From NCBI RefSeq assembly GCF_014653575.1, contig NZ_BNAQ01000001.1:496001-560000 (forward strand): a stretch of 64,000 bases of DNA. Reading direction: 5' to 3'. Source of the DNA: Sphingomonas glacialis (GTDB taxonomy: Bacteria; Pseudomonadota; Alphaproteobacteria; Sphingomonadales; Sphingomonadaceae). A program made the position numbers and the translations under genes. The notes below the pieces were generated by a model. The model worked only from the letters and a program-made list of their open reading frames with translations, did no database searches and was not told the origin of the DNA. Of the stretch, positions 1-11,031 are shown piece after piece (position 1 is the first letter of the stretch; every line of letters starts with the position of its first letter).

Positions 1-477
1 GGGCAGCGCGTCGTGATTTGCGGCGACATCCTCCACAGCCGCGTCGCCCGTTCGAACATTCTCGCGCTGACCGCGCTCGCCGCCGAAGTCCGCGTCTGTG
101 CACCGGCGACGCTCATGCCCGAGGGAATCGAGCGGATGGGGGTCACCCCCTTCACCGATTTCGACACCGCGCTCGAGGGCGCCGACGTCGTGATGATGCT
201 CCGCGTTCAGAACGAGCGAATGGCGGGCGGTTTCATCCCGTCGAACCGCGAGTTCCATTTGCGCTACGGGCTGACGCTCAAGCGGCTCGAGCGCGCCGCG
301 CCCGATGCGCTGGTGATGCACCCGGGGCCGATGAACCGCGGCGTCGAGATCGATTCGGCCGTTGCCGACCATGCGCGCTCGGCGATCACCGAACAGGTCG
401 AAATGGGAGTCGCCGTCCGCATGGCGTGCCTCGATGTGCTGACGCGGCGCTCGCGCGGCGTGGCGGGCTGGGCATGA
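1..477 (+). CDS. pyrB: Aspartate carbamoyltransferase catalytic subunit, C-terminal part
   Basis: The reading frame is open from base 1, so the gene starts upstream of the window; 158 codons are visible. It carries the C-terminal aspartate-binding domain of the ATCase/OTCase family: a strand near [16 protein letters not shown], then [13 protein letters not shown], and the conserved [13 protein letters not shown]. The enzyme condenses carbamoyl phosphate with L-aspartate in the second step of pyrimidine synthesis. The stop overlaps the next start (ATGA), so it is translationally coupled to the PyrC-like gene. That pairing is typical of ATCases that form a complex with a non-catalytic dihydroorotase homologue. 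Confidence 0.93.
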   Translation, partial: GQRVVICGDILHSRVARSNILALTALAAEVRVCAPATLMPEGIERMGVTPFTDFDTALEGADVVMMLRVQNERMAGGFIPSNREFHLRYGLTLKRLERAAPDALVMHPGPMNRGVEIDSAVADHARSAITEQVEMGVAVRMACLDVLTRRSRGVAGWA

Positions 478-1709
478 GCCGGATGCTCGCCTTGCTCAAC
501 GCGACCTTGGTCTGCCCGCTCGGCGGCGTGTCGCAGGGCGGCGTGCTCGTCGAGAACGACCGGATCGTCGCGACGGGGTTGATCGACGTACCGGCAGGGG
601 CCGAGACGATCGATTGCGGCGGCGCGACGCTTGCGCCCGCGATCGTCGATCTCGGCGTGTTCGCGATCGACCTGCCCGCCTTCCATGCCGGCGGCATCGT
701 TCGCGTCGGGCTGATGCCCGATCAGTCGCCGGTGCTCGATGATCCCGGCATCGTCCAGCGCGCAGCGCTGATCGGCCGCCCTGGCCTCTGGATCCATCCG
801 ATCGCCGCGGCGACGCGTGGCCTCGCCGGCACCGATCTCGCCGAGATGGCGATCAACCGCGATGCCGGTGCGCGCGCGGTCGGGACCGGCGCTCGCTGGA
901 TCGCCGATTCGGGGGTGATGCGCAAAGTCCTCGCTTATGCCGGCGATCTTGGTCTGAGCGTCATCACCCATGCCGAAGACGGCGGCGTCACCGCAGGCGC
1001 CGTCGCCACCGCAGGCGAGACCGCGACGCGGATGGGCCTCCCCTCCGCCCCGTCGATCGGCGAGGCACTCGCGATTGCGCGCGACCTGATGCTCACCGAG
1101 GAGACCGGCGCGACGCTCCACATCCGCCAAGTCACGACCGCCGCCGGATTCGAGCTGGTGCGTGCGGCCAAGCGGCGCGGTGTCCGCGTGACGTGCGGGA
1201 TAACCCCCGCGCATCTGCTGCTGTCGGACATCGCGATGACCGATTTCCGCACCTTCGCGCACCTCTCGCCGCCGCTGCGGAACGAGAGCGACCGCCAGGC
1301 CGCGGTCGCTGCCGTGGCCGACGGGACGATCGACGTGCTGTGTTCAGGCCATGATCCGCGTGGCCCCGAAGAGAAGCGCTTGCCTTTCGCCGACTCGGCA
1401 TCGGGCATGGCGGGCGCCGAAACGCTGCTCGCGCTTGGTCTTGGTCTGGTGCGCGACGAGACGATCTCGCTCCAGCGCCTGTTCGCGCTGCTCGCGGCCA
1501 ATCCGGCGAAGGTGCTCGGCGTGGAAGCGGGGTCGCTTGGCGTCGGCGCGCCCGCGGATCTGTTGCTGCTGGCGCCCGAAGCACCGTGGCAGATTGCGGG
1601 CGACCGGCTTCACGCCAAGGCCGGCAATACGCCGTTCGACGGGCTGCCGGTACAGGGCAAGGTGCTGCGGCTGTTCAAGGGCGGTACCGCCCTTCCCGTC
1701 CCCGCCTGA
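474..1709 (+). CDS. pyrC: Dihydroorotase-like protein (PyrC'), probably catalytically inactive
   Basis: This is a 411-residue amidohydrolase-fold protein of dihydroorotase type, starting at the ATG that overlaps the pyrB stop. Active dihydroorotases have an HxH metal motif after the first barrel strand; here residues 57-63 read IVDLGVF with no histidine. The region that normally reads TDHAPH is SGHDPR (291-296), so the catalytic Asp is Gly. The usual second histidine near HICH is Gln219. HAED (166-169) is kept. I infer a structural PyrC' that stabilises the PyrB hexamer, as described for the pyrBC' arrangement in pseudomonads. A separate active dihydroorotase would then be expected elsewhere in the genome. 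Confidence 0.88.
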   Translation: MSRMLALLNATLVCPLGGVSQGGVLVENDRIVATGLIDVPAGAETIDCGGATLAPAIVDLGVFAIDLPAFHAGGIVRVGLMPDQSPVLDDPGIVQRAALIGRPGLWIHPIAAATRGLAGTDLAEMAINRDAGARAVGTGARWIADSGVMRKVLAYAGDLGLSVITHAEDGGVTAGAVATAGETATRMGLPSAPSIGEALAIARDLMLTEETGATLHIRQVTTAAGFELVRAAKRRGVRVTCGITPAHLLLSDIAMTDFRTFAHLSPPLRNESDRQAAVAAVADGTIDVLCSGHDPRGPEEKRLPFADSASGMAGAETLLALGLGLVRDETISLQRLFALLAANPAKVLGVEAGSLGVGAPADLLLLAPEAPWQIAGDRLHAKAGNTPFDGLPVQGKVLRLFKGGTALPVPA

Positions 1710-1716
1710 CGCCGCC

Positions 1717-3099
1717 TCAGCGCGACGCCAGTTCGCGCCCCTTGGCCCACATCGCGACCTGATCGCCCGCGCCGGCGCGGACGAAGCACGCGCCGCCACG
1801 GCTGCGATACTGCTGGCACATCGACACCGCATCGGCGCGCGCGAAGCCGCCGACCGACAAGCGGTAGAATTGCTTGCCGCCGCGCGACACAGTCATGCCT
1901 TGCGGCGTGTGGCTCGCGAAACCGGCGTACCGGCGCGTCACACGCGTCCACGCATCGTGCGCGACGCCTGCGGTATCATAGGCGCCCAGCTGAACGACGA
2001 AGCCGCCGCGCATCGGCGCACGCGGTTCGGGGAATGCCGACGCAGCGCGTGGCGCAGCGCCGCTGCTCGCGACCGCGATGCGTTCTGCCACACTGCCGCG
2101 CTTGGTCGGGGCCTTGGCATAGGCGACCGGCAACGCCTGGACGACTTCCTTGCGTTCGGCGAACACCACGCCGGCAATCGTCGGACCGACCGCGGCGACC
2201 TGCTGCGTCGGCGCCGCGGCGACTTCGGCCACTGCGACGGGGGCCGGCGGGGCTGCAGGCTCGGCCCCGACCTGGCCGGGCATATAGCTGTCGATCGGCT
2301 GTTCGGCCTTCGCCAGCGCGGTCGTGCCGCCGCGCGCCGCGCCGTTGAGTGCAAGCGCGACCGGCAGGCCGGGATCGACCGCTGGCGTCACGCCGAGCAA
2401 GGTCGCGACCTGATCCGACGCCGAGCTGGGCCGCGAGAAGGTCGACCAATCGAGGATGCGCCGCGAGACATCGGCCGGGGCGACATCCATTGCCACCACC
2501 GCCTGCGCCTCGCGCCAGCGTCCGGCAAGCGCCAGGCTCAGCGCGTAATTCTGGCGGACCTTGGCGTCGGCCTCGGGGCCGCGCGCCGCAGCGCCGAGCA
2601 TTTCGACCGCGGTTGCGGGGTCACCCGCCAGTGCGATCGCAAGGCCGCGGTCGCTGACCGGGATCGTCGCCGCGTTGGCGTCGAGCGTCGTGCGCGCACC
2701 GGCCCAGTCGCCCGTCGCGATCTGCGCGAGCGCGAGGTTCAATGCCGCCTTGCCGTTGCCCTGGGCAAGCGTCAGCGTGTCGGCAAAGGCATCGCGCGCC
2801 GAAGCGAAGCGCCCGGCCTTGAGATAGCTCTGACCAAGAATCATGCGATATTCGGCTGCGTCGGGCTGGTCGCCGACCGCGCGCTCGGCATGGCCGATCG
2901 CCTCGGCGAAACGGCCTGCGCGCAACGCCTGCTGCGCCGCGGCGGCCTCGGTGCGCGCTTCCTTCTCGGCGCGCGATTGCGCGCGGGCGCTGGCAGCGGC
3001 GATCGTCGACATTGCGGTGGCCGCAACCGTGCCTCCGAGCATGAGGAGCGAAAGCCCCACGGTAAGCGGGCCGAAAGTGATGGCGGACCGGGTCTTCAT
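1717..3099 (-). CDS. TPR-repeat protein with C-terminal SPOR domain
   Basis: A 460-residue protein with an N-terminal hydrophobic segment (about residues 8-35), which acts as signal peptide or anchor. An Ala-rich helical repeat region (about 45-200) looks like tetratricopeptide repeats. A low-complexity Pro/Ala linker follows, and then a SPOR domain at the C-terminus (from FVVQLGAYD through CFVRAG). SPOR domains bind denuded septal peptidoglycan. It is the last gene of a leftward run with a ParA-type ATPase and a small partner; the gap to the partner gene is 20 bases. A second SPOR protein lies divergently on the other side of parA. The specific role is unknown. Confidence 0.8.
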   Translation of the reverse strand: MKTRSAITFGPLTVGLSLLMLGGTVAATAMSTIAAASARAQSRAEKEARTEAAAAQQALRAGRFAEAIGHAERAVGDQPDAAEYRMILGQSYLKAGRFASARDAFADTLTLAQGNGKAALNLALAQIATGDWAGARTTLDANAATIPVSDRGLAIALAGDPATAVEMLGAAARGPEADAKVRQNYALSLALAGRWREAQAVVAMDVAPADVSRRILDWSTFSRPSSASDQVATLLGVTPAVDPGLPVALALNGAARGGTTALAKAEQPIDSYMPGQVGAEPAAPPAPVAVAEVAAAPTQQVAAVGPTIAGVVFAERKEVVQALPVAYAKAPTKRGSVAERIAVASSGAAPRAASAFPEPRAPMRGGFVVQLGAYDTAGVAHDAWTRVTRRYAGFASHTPQGMTVSRGGKQFYRLSVGGFARADAVSMCQQYRSRGGACFVRAGAGDQVAMWAKGRELASR

Positions 3100-3119
3100 C
3101 GTAACGCCCTCCTCGGGGT

Positions 3120-3707
3120 TTAGCGCTGCGCCCGTGTCGGCAACTGGCGCACCAGATTTTCGACTTCGGGCAAGGTTTGCAGGAATTGATCGAGCGCCTC
3201 GGTGACCAGCGACTGGGCCGAGGCATTGTGCAGCGCGCTGGCCAGACGCAGGCGGAGATGCCGGTCTTCGTCGAGCCGCAGCGTGAACGCCGACTTGGGG
3301 CGCTTCTTGTTGTGTTTCTTGCTCGTCTCGCGGCCGATCCGCGTCGCGGTTGCGACCGAAACGGGCTTCGACACGAGGCGCGCAGGCTCGGGCTCCAACG
3401 CTGCAGCTGGCTCGGGCTCGGCAGCGACCGGAACGGCCTCAGGCATCACGACCGGCTCGGGCGCTGCGACGGGTTGCGCGAATTCCTCACGCAGCACTTC
3501 GCGCTGGACGAGCACCGGCGGAACCGGCGGCGTGTCGCCCATGTCGTTCCAGCCAAGATCGTCGTGCGCGCCCGGCATCGCGCCGAACCCGCCAAAGCCC
3601 TGCGGCCGCATCGCGGGCTTCGCCATGCCCTTGCGCGCGAGCAGCGTCGAGGACAGCGACGCCGTCGCCTTGGGGGCGGTCGGCTTGGGGTTTCCGAACA
3701 TGCTCAT
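3120..3707 (-). CDS. ParA-partner protein with basic C-terminal domain, possible ribbon-helix-helix
   Basis: A 195-residue protein not assigned to a named family. Residues 1-115 are Pro/Ala/Glu-rich and probably disordered. The end is compact: a basic stretch KKHNKKRPKSAFTLRLDED, then two predicted helices (LRLRLASALHNAS and AQSLVTEALDQFLQTL). A strand followed by two helices fits a ribbon-helix-helix DNA-binding fold; this is inferred from pattern only. The start lies one base beyond the ParA stop, so the two are cotranscribed and probably partners, in the way ParA ATPases pair with a ParB- or McdB-type factor. Confidence 0.65.
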   Translation of the reverse strand: MSMFGNPKPTAPKATASLSSTLLARKGMAKPAMRPQGFGGFGAMPGAHDDLGWNDMGDTPPVPPVLVQREVLREEFAQPVAAPEPVVMPEAVPVAAEPEPAAALEPEPARLVSKPVSVATATRIGRETSKKHNKKRPKSAFTLRLDEDRHLRLRLASALHNASAQSLVTEALDQFLQTLPEVENLVRQLPTRAQR

Positions 3708-3708
3708 C

Positions 3709-4428
3709 TCAGCTCACCACGCGGCGGCCGAAACCACCTCCCGCGGCGGGACGCGGCGCGCCAAAGCCGTTGATCGAAGTCGGCGTCGCGAACACCGTGC
3801 GGCGGAAATTCTTCTCGAGCCGGTCGGAGATATAGGTCCACAGGTCGCGCACTTCCTGCGCCGAGCGGCCCTTCGCGTCGACTTCCATCACCGTCCGCCC
3901 GTCGATCATCGACGCTGCGAAATCGGTGCGGTGGTGGATCGTGATCGGGGCGACCGTGCCATGCTGCGACAGCGCGACCGCGGCTTCGGAGGTGATCCGC
4001 GCCTTGGGCGTGGCGCCGTTGACGACGAACAGCAACGGCTTGCCCGCGCGCTCGCACAGGTCGACCGTCGCGCCGACGGCGCGCAAATCGTGCGGGCTCG
4101 GCCGCGTCGGGATGACGATCAGTTCGGCCACCGCGATCACGCTCTGGATCGCCATGGTGATGGCGGGCGGGGTATCGATCATCGCCAGCTTGAAGCCCTG
4201 CTGGCGCAGCACTTCGAGATCGGCGGCGAGCCGCGCGACGGTGGTCTGCGCGAAAGCGGGAAACTCGCTCTGCCGCTCGTTCCACCAATCCGACAAGGAC
4301 CCCTGCGGATCGATGTCGATCAGCACCACCGGCCCCGCCCCTGCGAGCTGCGCCTGTACTGCCAGGTGGCCGGACAAGGTAGTCTTGCCCGATCCGCCCT
4401 TTTGAGATGCCATCGCAAGAACGCGCAT
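3709..4428 (-). CDS. ParA/MinD-family ATPase
   Basis: A 239-residue P-loop ATPase. The deviant Walker A motif KGGSGKTT (residues 10-17) includes the signature lysine K10; LIDIDPQG (about 36-43) is the switch I/Walker A' region and AMIDTPP the Walker B region. Such ATPases move or position plasmids, chromosome origins, chemoreceptor arrays or other cargo over the nucleoid or membrane. There is no parB, parS site, repA or carboxysome gene nearby, so this is an orphan ParA. Its partner is probably the small gene immediately downstream. The C-terminal tail (APRPAAGGGFGRR) is Gly/Arg-rich and basic, possibly for DNA contact. Confidence 0.85.
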   Translation of the reverse strand: MRVLAMASQKGGSGKTTLSGHLAVQAQLAGAGPVVLIDIDPQGSLSDWWNERQSEFPAFAQTTVARLAADLEVLRQQGFKLAMIDTPPAITMAIQSVIAVAELIVIPTRPSPHDLRAVGATVDLCERAGKPLLFVVNGATPKARITSEAAVALSQHGTVAPITIHHRTDFAASMIDGRTVMEVDAKGRSAQEVRDLWTYISDRLEKNFRRTVFATPTSINGFGAPRPAAGGGFGRRVVS

Positions 4429-4602
4429 GAGCCCCTTTCGCCCCTTTAATCGAGGCCACCGAATGCCATAGGATCGGTCAAGGAAGGGTTAACGCCCTCG
4501 GTGCTGCCGGCGCGCGGCGCAAAACGGCTAACGAAATCTTTGCCAAGCCCGCGATAGTCGGCATGGTCAGGTGGTACAGACGCACGGGACAGGACGACGA
4601 TC

Positions 4603-5610
4603 ATGCGCAAACGAGTATGGATGGCGCTGGCGGGAACGCTGCTTTCGGCGAGCCCCGCGCTGGCGGATGTGCGCGAGGGCGTCGAGGCGTGGGGCCGCGC
4701 CGACTATAAGAAAGCCATTGCCGAATGGCGCCCGGCGGCGAATGCCGGCGATGCCGACGCGCAGTTCAACCTCGCGCAGGCCTATACGCTCGGGCGCGGC
4801 GTACCCACCGATATTCCCGTCGCCGAAAGCTGGTTCCGCAAGGCGGCGCTCCAGGGCCATGTCGCCGCCCAGGCGAAATACGGGCTGATCCTGTTCGATC
4901 AGCACAAGCCGAACGACGCCGCGCCGTGGCTCGAGAAAGCAGCGCTGCGCGGCGAGCCGCGGGCGCAGCTGGTCTATGGCACGATGTTGTTCAACGGCGA
5001 TGGCGGCGCGAAGGACTGGCCGCGTGCCTATGCATGGATCGTCCGCGCCGCCGCCGCCAACACGCCGAAGGCGTCCGAAGTCCAAGCGCAGATGGACAAG
5101 GCGATCCCGACCGACCAGCGCCAGCAAGGCCTCGAGCTCGCGCGACGCTACGAGGCCGAGGCGCAACGCCCCGAACTGCCGCCTGCACTCGCCAGCAAGC
5201 CGGGCGGCGCTGGCGTGCGTAGCACCGACTTGCCGCCGTCCGCGTACGACCCCAACGTCCCGCGCAAACCCGAGGTGCTGGCTTTAGCGCCCGAGCGGCA
5301 GCCGAAGCGTCCTCAGCCGGCACGGCTACGCCCGCCCGCGCCGATCCCCACCCCCGAACCAGCACGCGGGCCAGCGCCGACGGCAGTCGCGACCAGCCGC
5401 GGCGGCTGGAAGGTGCAGCTCGGCTCGTTCGGAGACCCCGCCAATGCGCGCAAGCTGTGGAGCCAGGTCGGTCGGCGGTTCGGCGGTGCAGACGTATCCT
5501 ATGTAAAGAGCGGCGCGATGACGCGCGTGCTCTTCGGGCCCTTCGCGTCGAAAGGCGCCGCGCAATCGGCGTGCGGATCGATCAAGCCTTGCGTGCCCGT
5601 CGCGCCATAA
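4603..5610 (+). CDS. Secreted Sel1-repeat protein with C-terminal SPOR domain
   Basis: A 335-residue protein with a clean signal peptide (MRKRVWMALAGTLLSASPALA, probably cleaved after ALA). It then has Sel1-like repeats (about residues 35-160; for example GDADAQFNLAQAYTLGRG and AESWFRKAALQGH). A Pro-rich linker (about 195-260) leads to a SPOR domain (from WKVQLGSFGD to the end). The family is envelope-located and the SPOR domain binds glycan strands at the septum. It diverges from the ParA gene with about 175 bases between starts. Together with the SPOR protein at 1717-3099 it frames the ParA module. The RBS is weak (ACGATC before the ATG). Confidence 0.82.
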   Translation: MRKRVWMALAGTLLSASPALADVREGVEAWGRADYKKAIAEWRPAANAGDADAQFNLAQAYTLGRGVPTDIPVAESWFRKAALQGHVAAQAKYGLILFDQHKPNDAAPWLEKAALRGEPRAQLVYGTMLFNGDGGAKDWPRAYAWIVRAAAANTPKASEVQAQMDKAIPTDQRQQGLELARRYEAEAQRPELPPALASKPGGAGVRSTDLPPSAYDPNVPRKPEVLALAPERQPKRPQPARLRPPAPIPTPEPARGPAPTAVATSRGGWKVQLGSFGDPANARKLWSQVGRRFGGADVSYVKSGAMTRVLFGPFASKGAAQSACGSIKPCVPVAP

Positions 5611-5629
5611 GCGCGGCGCACGCCACGCG

Positions 5630-6511
5630 TCAGGCGGTCACCCAATCGTCGCGCGCGATGCCCTGAGCGTAGAGCAGCGCCGAGAGATCACCGTGATCGA
5701 TCCGCGCCGCCGCCGCTGCGGCGACAATCGGCTTGGCGTGATAGGCGACGCCGAGCCCCGCTTCCTGCACCATTGCCAGATCGTTCGCGCCGTCGCCCAC
5801 CGCGAGCGTTTGCTCGGGCAGTAAGCCAAACTCGGCCCGCGCCGCGAGCAACGTCTGCAATTTCGTGTCGGAGCCAACGACGGGTTTCGCGACCGTGCCC
5901 GTCAGCACGCCGTCGCCGAGCTCGAGCCGATTGGCGATCGCGCGGTGGAAGCCGATCCGCTCGGCGACCGGCTCGGCAAAGCGCGTGAAGCCGCCCGACA
6001 CCAGGATCGCGGTCGCGCCACGCGCCCGCATCGTCCGCACCAGCGCCACGGCGCCCGGCATGATCGTCACGCGCTCGGCGAGACAGCGCTCGATCACCGC
6101 CTCGTCGAGCCCCTTGAGCAATGCGACCCGCGCATCGAGCGCGCCCTCGAAATCGAGCTCGCCGCGCATCGCCGCTTCGGTGATCGCCGCGATCTGCGGC
6201 TTGATGCCGGCATAATCGGCGAGCTCGTCGATGCATTCGACGGTAATCATTGTCGAATCCATGTCGGCGACGAGCAGCTTCTTCTCGCGCCCTTCGACCG
6301 ATTGCACGACGACATCGACGCCTTCGAACACACCCTCGAGTGCTTTGCGCGCGGCGTCGGGCGAAACACCGAACAGGATATCGACCGCCTTCTCGGGCTC
6401 GATCCACGCCGAGGTCGCCGGTGCGCACCCCACAGCCGCAATCCGGTCGATCGCTGCAGAAAGATCGCCTGCGCTGAGCGTTTCCGATGCTATCAAGGTG
6501 GCAATGAACAC
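5630..6511 (-). CDS. serB: Phosphoserine phosphatase SerB
   Basis: A HAD-superfamily phosphatase catalysing the last step of serine synthesis. With a GTG start at 6511 it has 293 residues: an N-terminal ACT-like region (FIATLIASE), the nucleophile motif VADMDSTM (D83 and D85 by this start), the Ser motif ILVSGGFT, and GDGANDLAM binding Mg2+. An ATG 66 bases further upstream is also in frame but would lie deep inside miaA. The GTG start still overlaps the miaA start by 8 bases, so the two divergent genes have interlocked 5' ends. It converges on the SPOR gene, with 19 bases between stops. Confidence 0.88.
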   Translation of the reverse strand: MFIATLIASETLSAGDLSAAIDRIAAVGCAPATSAWIEPEKAVDILFGVSPDAARKALEGVFEGVDVVVQSVEGREKKLLVADMDSTMITVECIDELADYAGIKPQIAAITEAAMRGELDFEGALDARVALLKGLDEAVIERCLAERVTIMPGAVALVRTMRARGATAILVSGGFTRFAEPVAERIGFHRAIANRLELGDGVLTGTVAKPVVGSDTKLQTLLAARAEFGLLPEQTLAVGDGANDLAMVQEAGLGVAYHAKPIVAAAAAARIDHGDLSALLYAQGIARDDWVTA

Positions 6512-7433
6512 AGTGAATCTCCCGCAGGTCGCGCTCATCGCAGGGCCGACCGCGAGCGGCAAGTCCGCACTCGGCATCGCGGTCGCCGAACGTCACGACG
6601 GAATCGTCATCAATGCCGATTCCGCGCAAGTCTATCGCGACCTGCGCGTCCTGACCGCGCGCCCGACCGAGGCGGACGAAGCGCGCGTGCCGCACCGGCT
6701 GTTCGGCCAGGTCGATGGCGCCGAAAGCTATTCCGCCGCGCGCTGGGCCGACGAGGCGCGCGCCGAGATCGACCGTGCGCACGCGCTCGGCAAGCTGCCC
6801 GTGCTGGTCGGCGGTACCGGCCTGTACCTGCGTACGCTGCTCGACGGAATCGCGCCGGTGCCCGAGATTGACCCGGCCATCCGCGCGGAGGTCCGCGCGC
6901 TGCCCGTTGCGCAGGCGCATGCGGCACTCGCCGCGCTCGATCCCCCCGCCGCCGCGCGGCTCGCCCCCACCGATACGACGCGCGTGGCGCGCGCGCTCGA
7001 AGTGGTGCGCTCGACCGGGCGGACGCTCGCCAGCTGGCAAGCCGAGCGCAGCGGCGGGATCGGCACGCGGATCTCGCTCGCCGCGATCGTCCTGCTGCCC
7101 GATCGTGACTGGCTGTGGGCACGCTGCGATAGCCGCGCGGCGACGATGCTCGCGGGCGGTGCGCGCGCGGAAGTGAGCGCGCTGCTCGCGCGCAGCGAAA
7201 TCGCCCCCGAAGCCCCGATCCGGCGCGCCATTGGCGTCAGGGAGGTTGCTTCTACGTTGTCGGGAGAAATATCGCAAAAACAAGCGGTTGATGCGGTCGC
7301 ACTCGCAACGCGGCAATATGCAAAACGCCAATATACTTGGTTCCGCAATCAGCCTCCGGCGAGCTGGCATCGGACTGCCGCGTTAGAAAGCGGCGAAAGA
7401 AGCGGTAGTTTCGACATATTATTACGTAGATAG
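6504..7433 (+). CDS. miaA: tRNA dimethylallyltransferase MiaA
   Basis: A 309-residue enzyme that adds dimethylallyl to A37 of tRNAs reading UNN codons. Visible motifs are the P-loop GPTASGKS (14-21), [11 protein letters not shown] (substrate-binding Asp), GGTGLYL, and the C-terminal [13 protein letters not shown]. The ATG at 6504 is the first sensible start and gives the usual N-terminus just before the P-loop. It diverges from serB with overlapping start regions. The last codons are AT-richer than the body and run straight into the ilvB leader. Confidence 0.93.
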   Translation: MNTVNLPQVALIAGPTASGKSALGIAVAERHDGIVINADSAQVYRDLRVLTARPTEADEARVPHRLFGQVDGAESYSAARWADEARAEIDRAHALGKLPVLVGGTGLYLRTLLDGIAPVPEIDPAIRAEVRALPVAQAHAALAALDPPAAARLAPTDTTRVARALEVVRSTGRTLASWQAERSGGIGTRISLAAIVLLPDRDWLWARCDSRAATMLAGGARAEVSALLARSEIAPEAPIRRAIGVREVASTLSGEISQKQAVDAVALATRQYAKRQYTWFRNQPPASWHRTAALESGERSGSFDILLRR

Positions 7434-7436
7434 CCG

Positions 7437-7483
7437 TTGACACGCACATTTCGTTTCTCTAGCAGCACCGCTCGAAGGCTGCT
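7437..7483 (+). promoter_or_regulatory. Candidate promoter and inverted repeat ahead of ilvB
   Basis: TTGACA (7437-7442) is a perfect -35 hexamer; 17 bases on there is only a weak TAGCAG as -10. An inverted repeat AGCAGC (7461-7466) / GCTGCT (7478-7483) with an 11-base loop follows, about 30 bases before the ilvB start. It could be a short terminator for miaA, a leader hairpin or an operator. No branched-chain-rich leader peptide is visible here. The promoter call is tentative. Confidence 0.35.
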
Positions 7484-7513
7484 AATCGTTGGCGGCGCGA
7501 CGGGAGACGAGAC

Positions 7514-9258
7514 GTGACCGAGAAAAGCGGAGCAGACATCCTGATCGAGGCGCTGTGCGATCTCGGCGTGGAGGTCGTCTTCGGCTATCCGGGCGGTGCC
7601 GTCCTGCCGATCTACGACGCCCTGTTCCGCTCCGGGCGGATCAAGCACATCCTGGTGCGCCACGAGCAAGCCGCGACGCATGCCGCCGAAGGCTATGCCC
7701 GCTCGACCGGCAAGCCCGGCGTGGTGCTCGTCACCTCGGGCCCCGGCGCGACCAATGCCGTCACCGGGATCACCGACGCGCTGATGGATTCGATCCCGAT
7801 GGTGGTGATCACCGGCCAGGTGCCGACCGCGCTGATCGGCACCGACGCGTTCCAGGAAGCCGACACGGTGGGCATCACGCGCCACTGTTCGAAGCACAAT
7901 TATCTGGTGAAGGACCCGGCCAAGCTCGGCGACACGATCCACGAGGCGTTCTACATCGCCACATCGGGCCGTCCCGGTCCAGTGGTGATCGACATCCCCA
8001 AGGACGTCCAGGTCGCGACCGCGCGCTACACCAAGCCAGGTCCCATTCGCCACAAGACCTATCGCCCACAGATCAAGGCCGACCAGACCTCGATCGAGCA
8101 AGCGGTCGACATGCTCGCGGCCGCCGAGCGCCCGATCCTCTACACCGGCGGCGGCATCATCAATGCCGGCCCGGCGGCGAGCCAGTTGCTGCGCGAACTC
8201 GCGCGGATCAGCGGCGCGCCCGTCACGTCGACGCTGATGGGCCTCGGCGCCTATCCGGCGAGCGGCGAGCAGTGGCTCGGCATGCTCGGCATGCACGGCA
8301 CCTACGAAGCCAATCTGGCGATGAACAAGGCCGACCTGATCGTCTGCCTCGGCGCGCGCTTCGATGACCGGGTGACTGGGCGGCTCGACGCGTTCAGCCC
8401 GTTCAGCCGCAAAATCCACGTCGATATCGATCGCTCGTCGATCAACAAGAACGTGCGCGTCGATCTCGCGATCGTCGCCGATGTCGGCCACGCGCTCGAG
8501 GACATGGTCCGCGTGTTCAAGGCGCGACGCCATCCCAAGCCCGATCTCGCCGCCTGGTGGCAGATGATCGGCGAGTGGCGCGCCAAGAAAAGCCTCGATT
8601 TTCCAGAGGTTGATAACGACATCATGCCCCAGCGTGCGGTCCGCGCGCTGTGGGAGGCAACGCACAAGCGCGCCCCGATCATCACCACCGAGGTCGGCCA
8701 GCACCAGATGTGGGCGGCGCAGCATTTCGGCTTCGACGCGCCGAACAAATGGCTGACCAGCGGCGGCCTCGGCACGATGGGGTACGGCCTGCCCGCCGCG
8801 ATCGGTGCGCAGCTCGGCAATCCCAAGGCGCTGGTGATCGACATCGCCGGCGAAGCCTCGATCCAGATGAACATCCAGGAGCTGGCGACGGCGAGCCAGT
8901 ACCGGCTGCCGGTCAAGATCTTCATCCTCAACAACGAATATATGGGGATGGTCCGCCAGTGGCAGGAGTTGACCTATTCGAGCCGCTATTCCGAGAGTTA
9001 CAGCGATTCCCTCCCGGACTTCGTCAAGCTCGGCGAGGCCTATGGCTGGAAGGGCATCCGTATCGAAGGGCTCGGCCAGCTCGACGACGGGATCGCCGCG
9101 ATGCTCGACCATGACGGGCCGGTGATCGTCGATTGCCGCGTCGCCAAGCTGGCAAACTGCTTCCCGATGATCCCGAGCGGAGCGGCGCATACCGAGATGC
9201 TGCTCCAGGCGAGCGAAGTGTCGGGCGAAATGGACGACGAAGCGAAGGCGCTGGTTTA

Positions 9259-9259
<1 letters not shown>
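7514..9259 (+). CDS. ilvB: Acetolactate synthase large (catalytic) subunit
   Basis: A 581-residue ThDP enzyme, starting at GTG 7514 behind GGGAGACGAG. It condenses two pyruvates, or pyruvate with 2-ketobutyrate, in the first shared step of valine, leucine and isoleucine synthesis. Features are the N-terminal VVFGYPGGAVLPIYDAL and RHEQAATHAAEGYAR (the catalytic Glu activating ThDP), the FAD-binding central domain (GARFDDRVTG), and the C-terminal ThDP/Mg site AGEASIQMN with LNNEYMGMVRQWQ. The usual GDG of the Mg site is GEA here, which I recall as common in alphaproteobacterial enzymes. Its stop overlaps the ilvN start (TAATG). Confidence 0.96.
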
Positions 9260-10906
<1,647 letters not shown>

Positions 10907-10917
10907 CCGCGTCCTGC

Positions 10918-10942
10918 GCCCCTCCCCTTTTGGGGGAGGGGC
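10918..10942 (+). terminator. Hairpin terminator after ilvC
   Basis: A perfect 10-base stem GCCCCTCCCC / GGGGAGGGGC with loop TTTTG lies 11 bases after the ilvC stop. There is no U-tract, so termination may be partial, or this may be a stabilising hairpin. Confidence 0.6.
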
Positions 10943-11031
10943 TCACTCCAGCGAAACGCTTCGTTGCCGAAACGGGGTTTGACGCTGCGACGCAGGCACC
11001 GCACTTGGGTATTTCTTAACAGGAGTATCTA

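Noticed and set aside
8830..8880. Asp to Glu and Gly to Ala change in the acetolactate synthase metal motif (GDG to GEA)
   Set aside because: I recall the GEAS form from other alphaproteobacterial acetolactate synthases, so it is probably lineage-typical and not a loss of function.
7349..9190. Long open frame on the minus strand opposite ilvB
   Set aside because: It is a shadow of a high-GC gene: biased, His/Asp/Arg-rich composition without any domain, fully covered by the clear ilvB frame.
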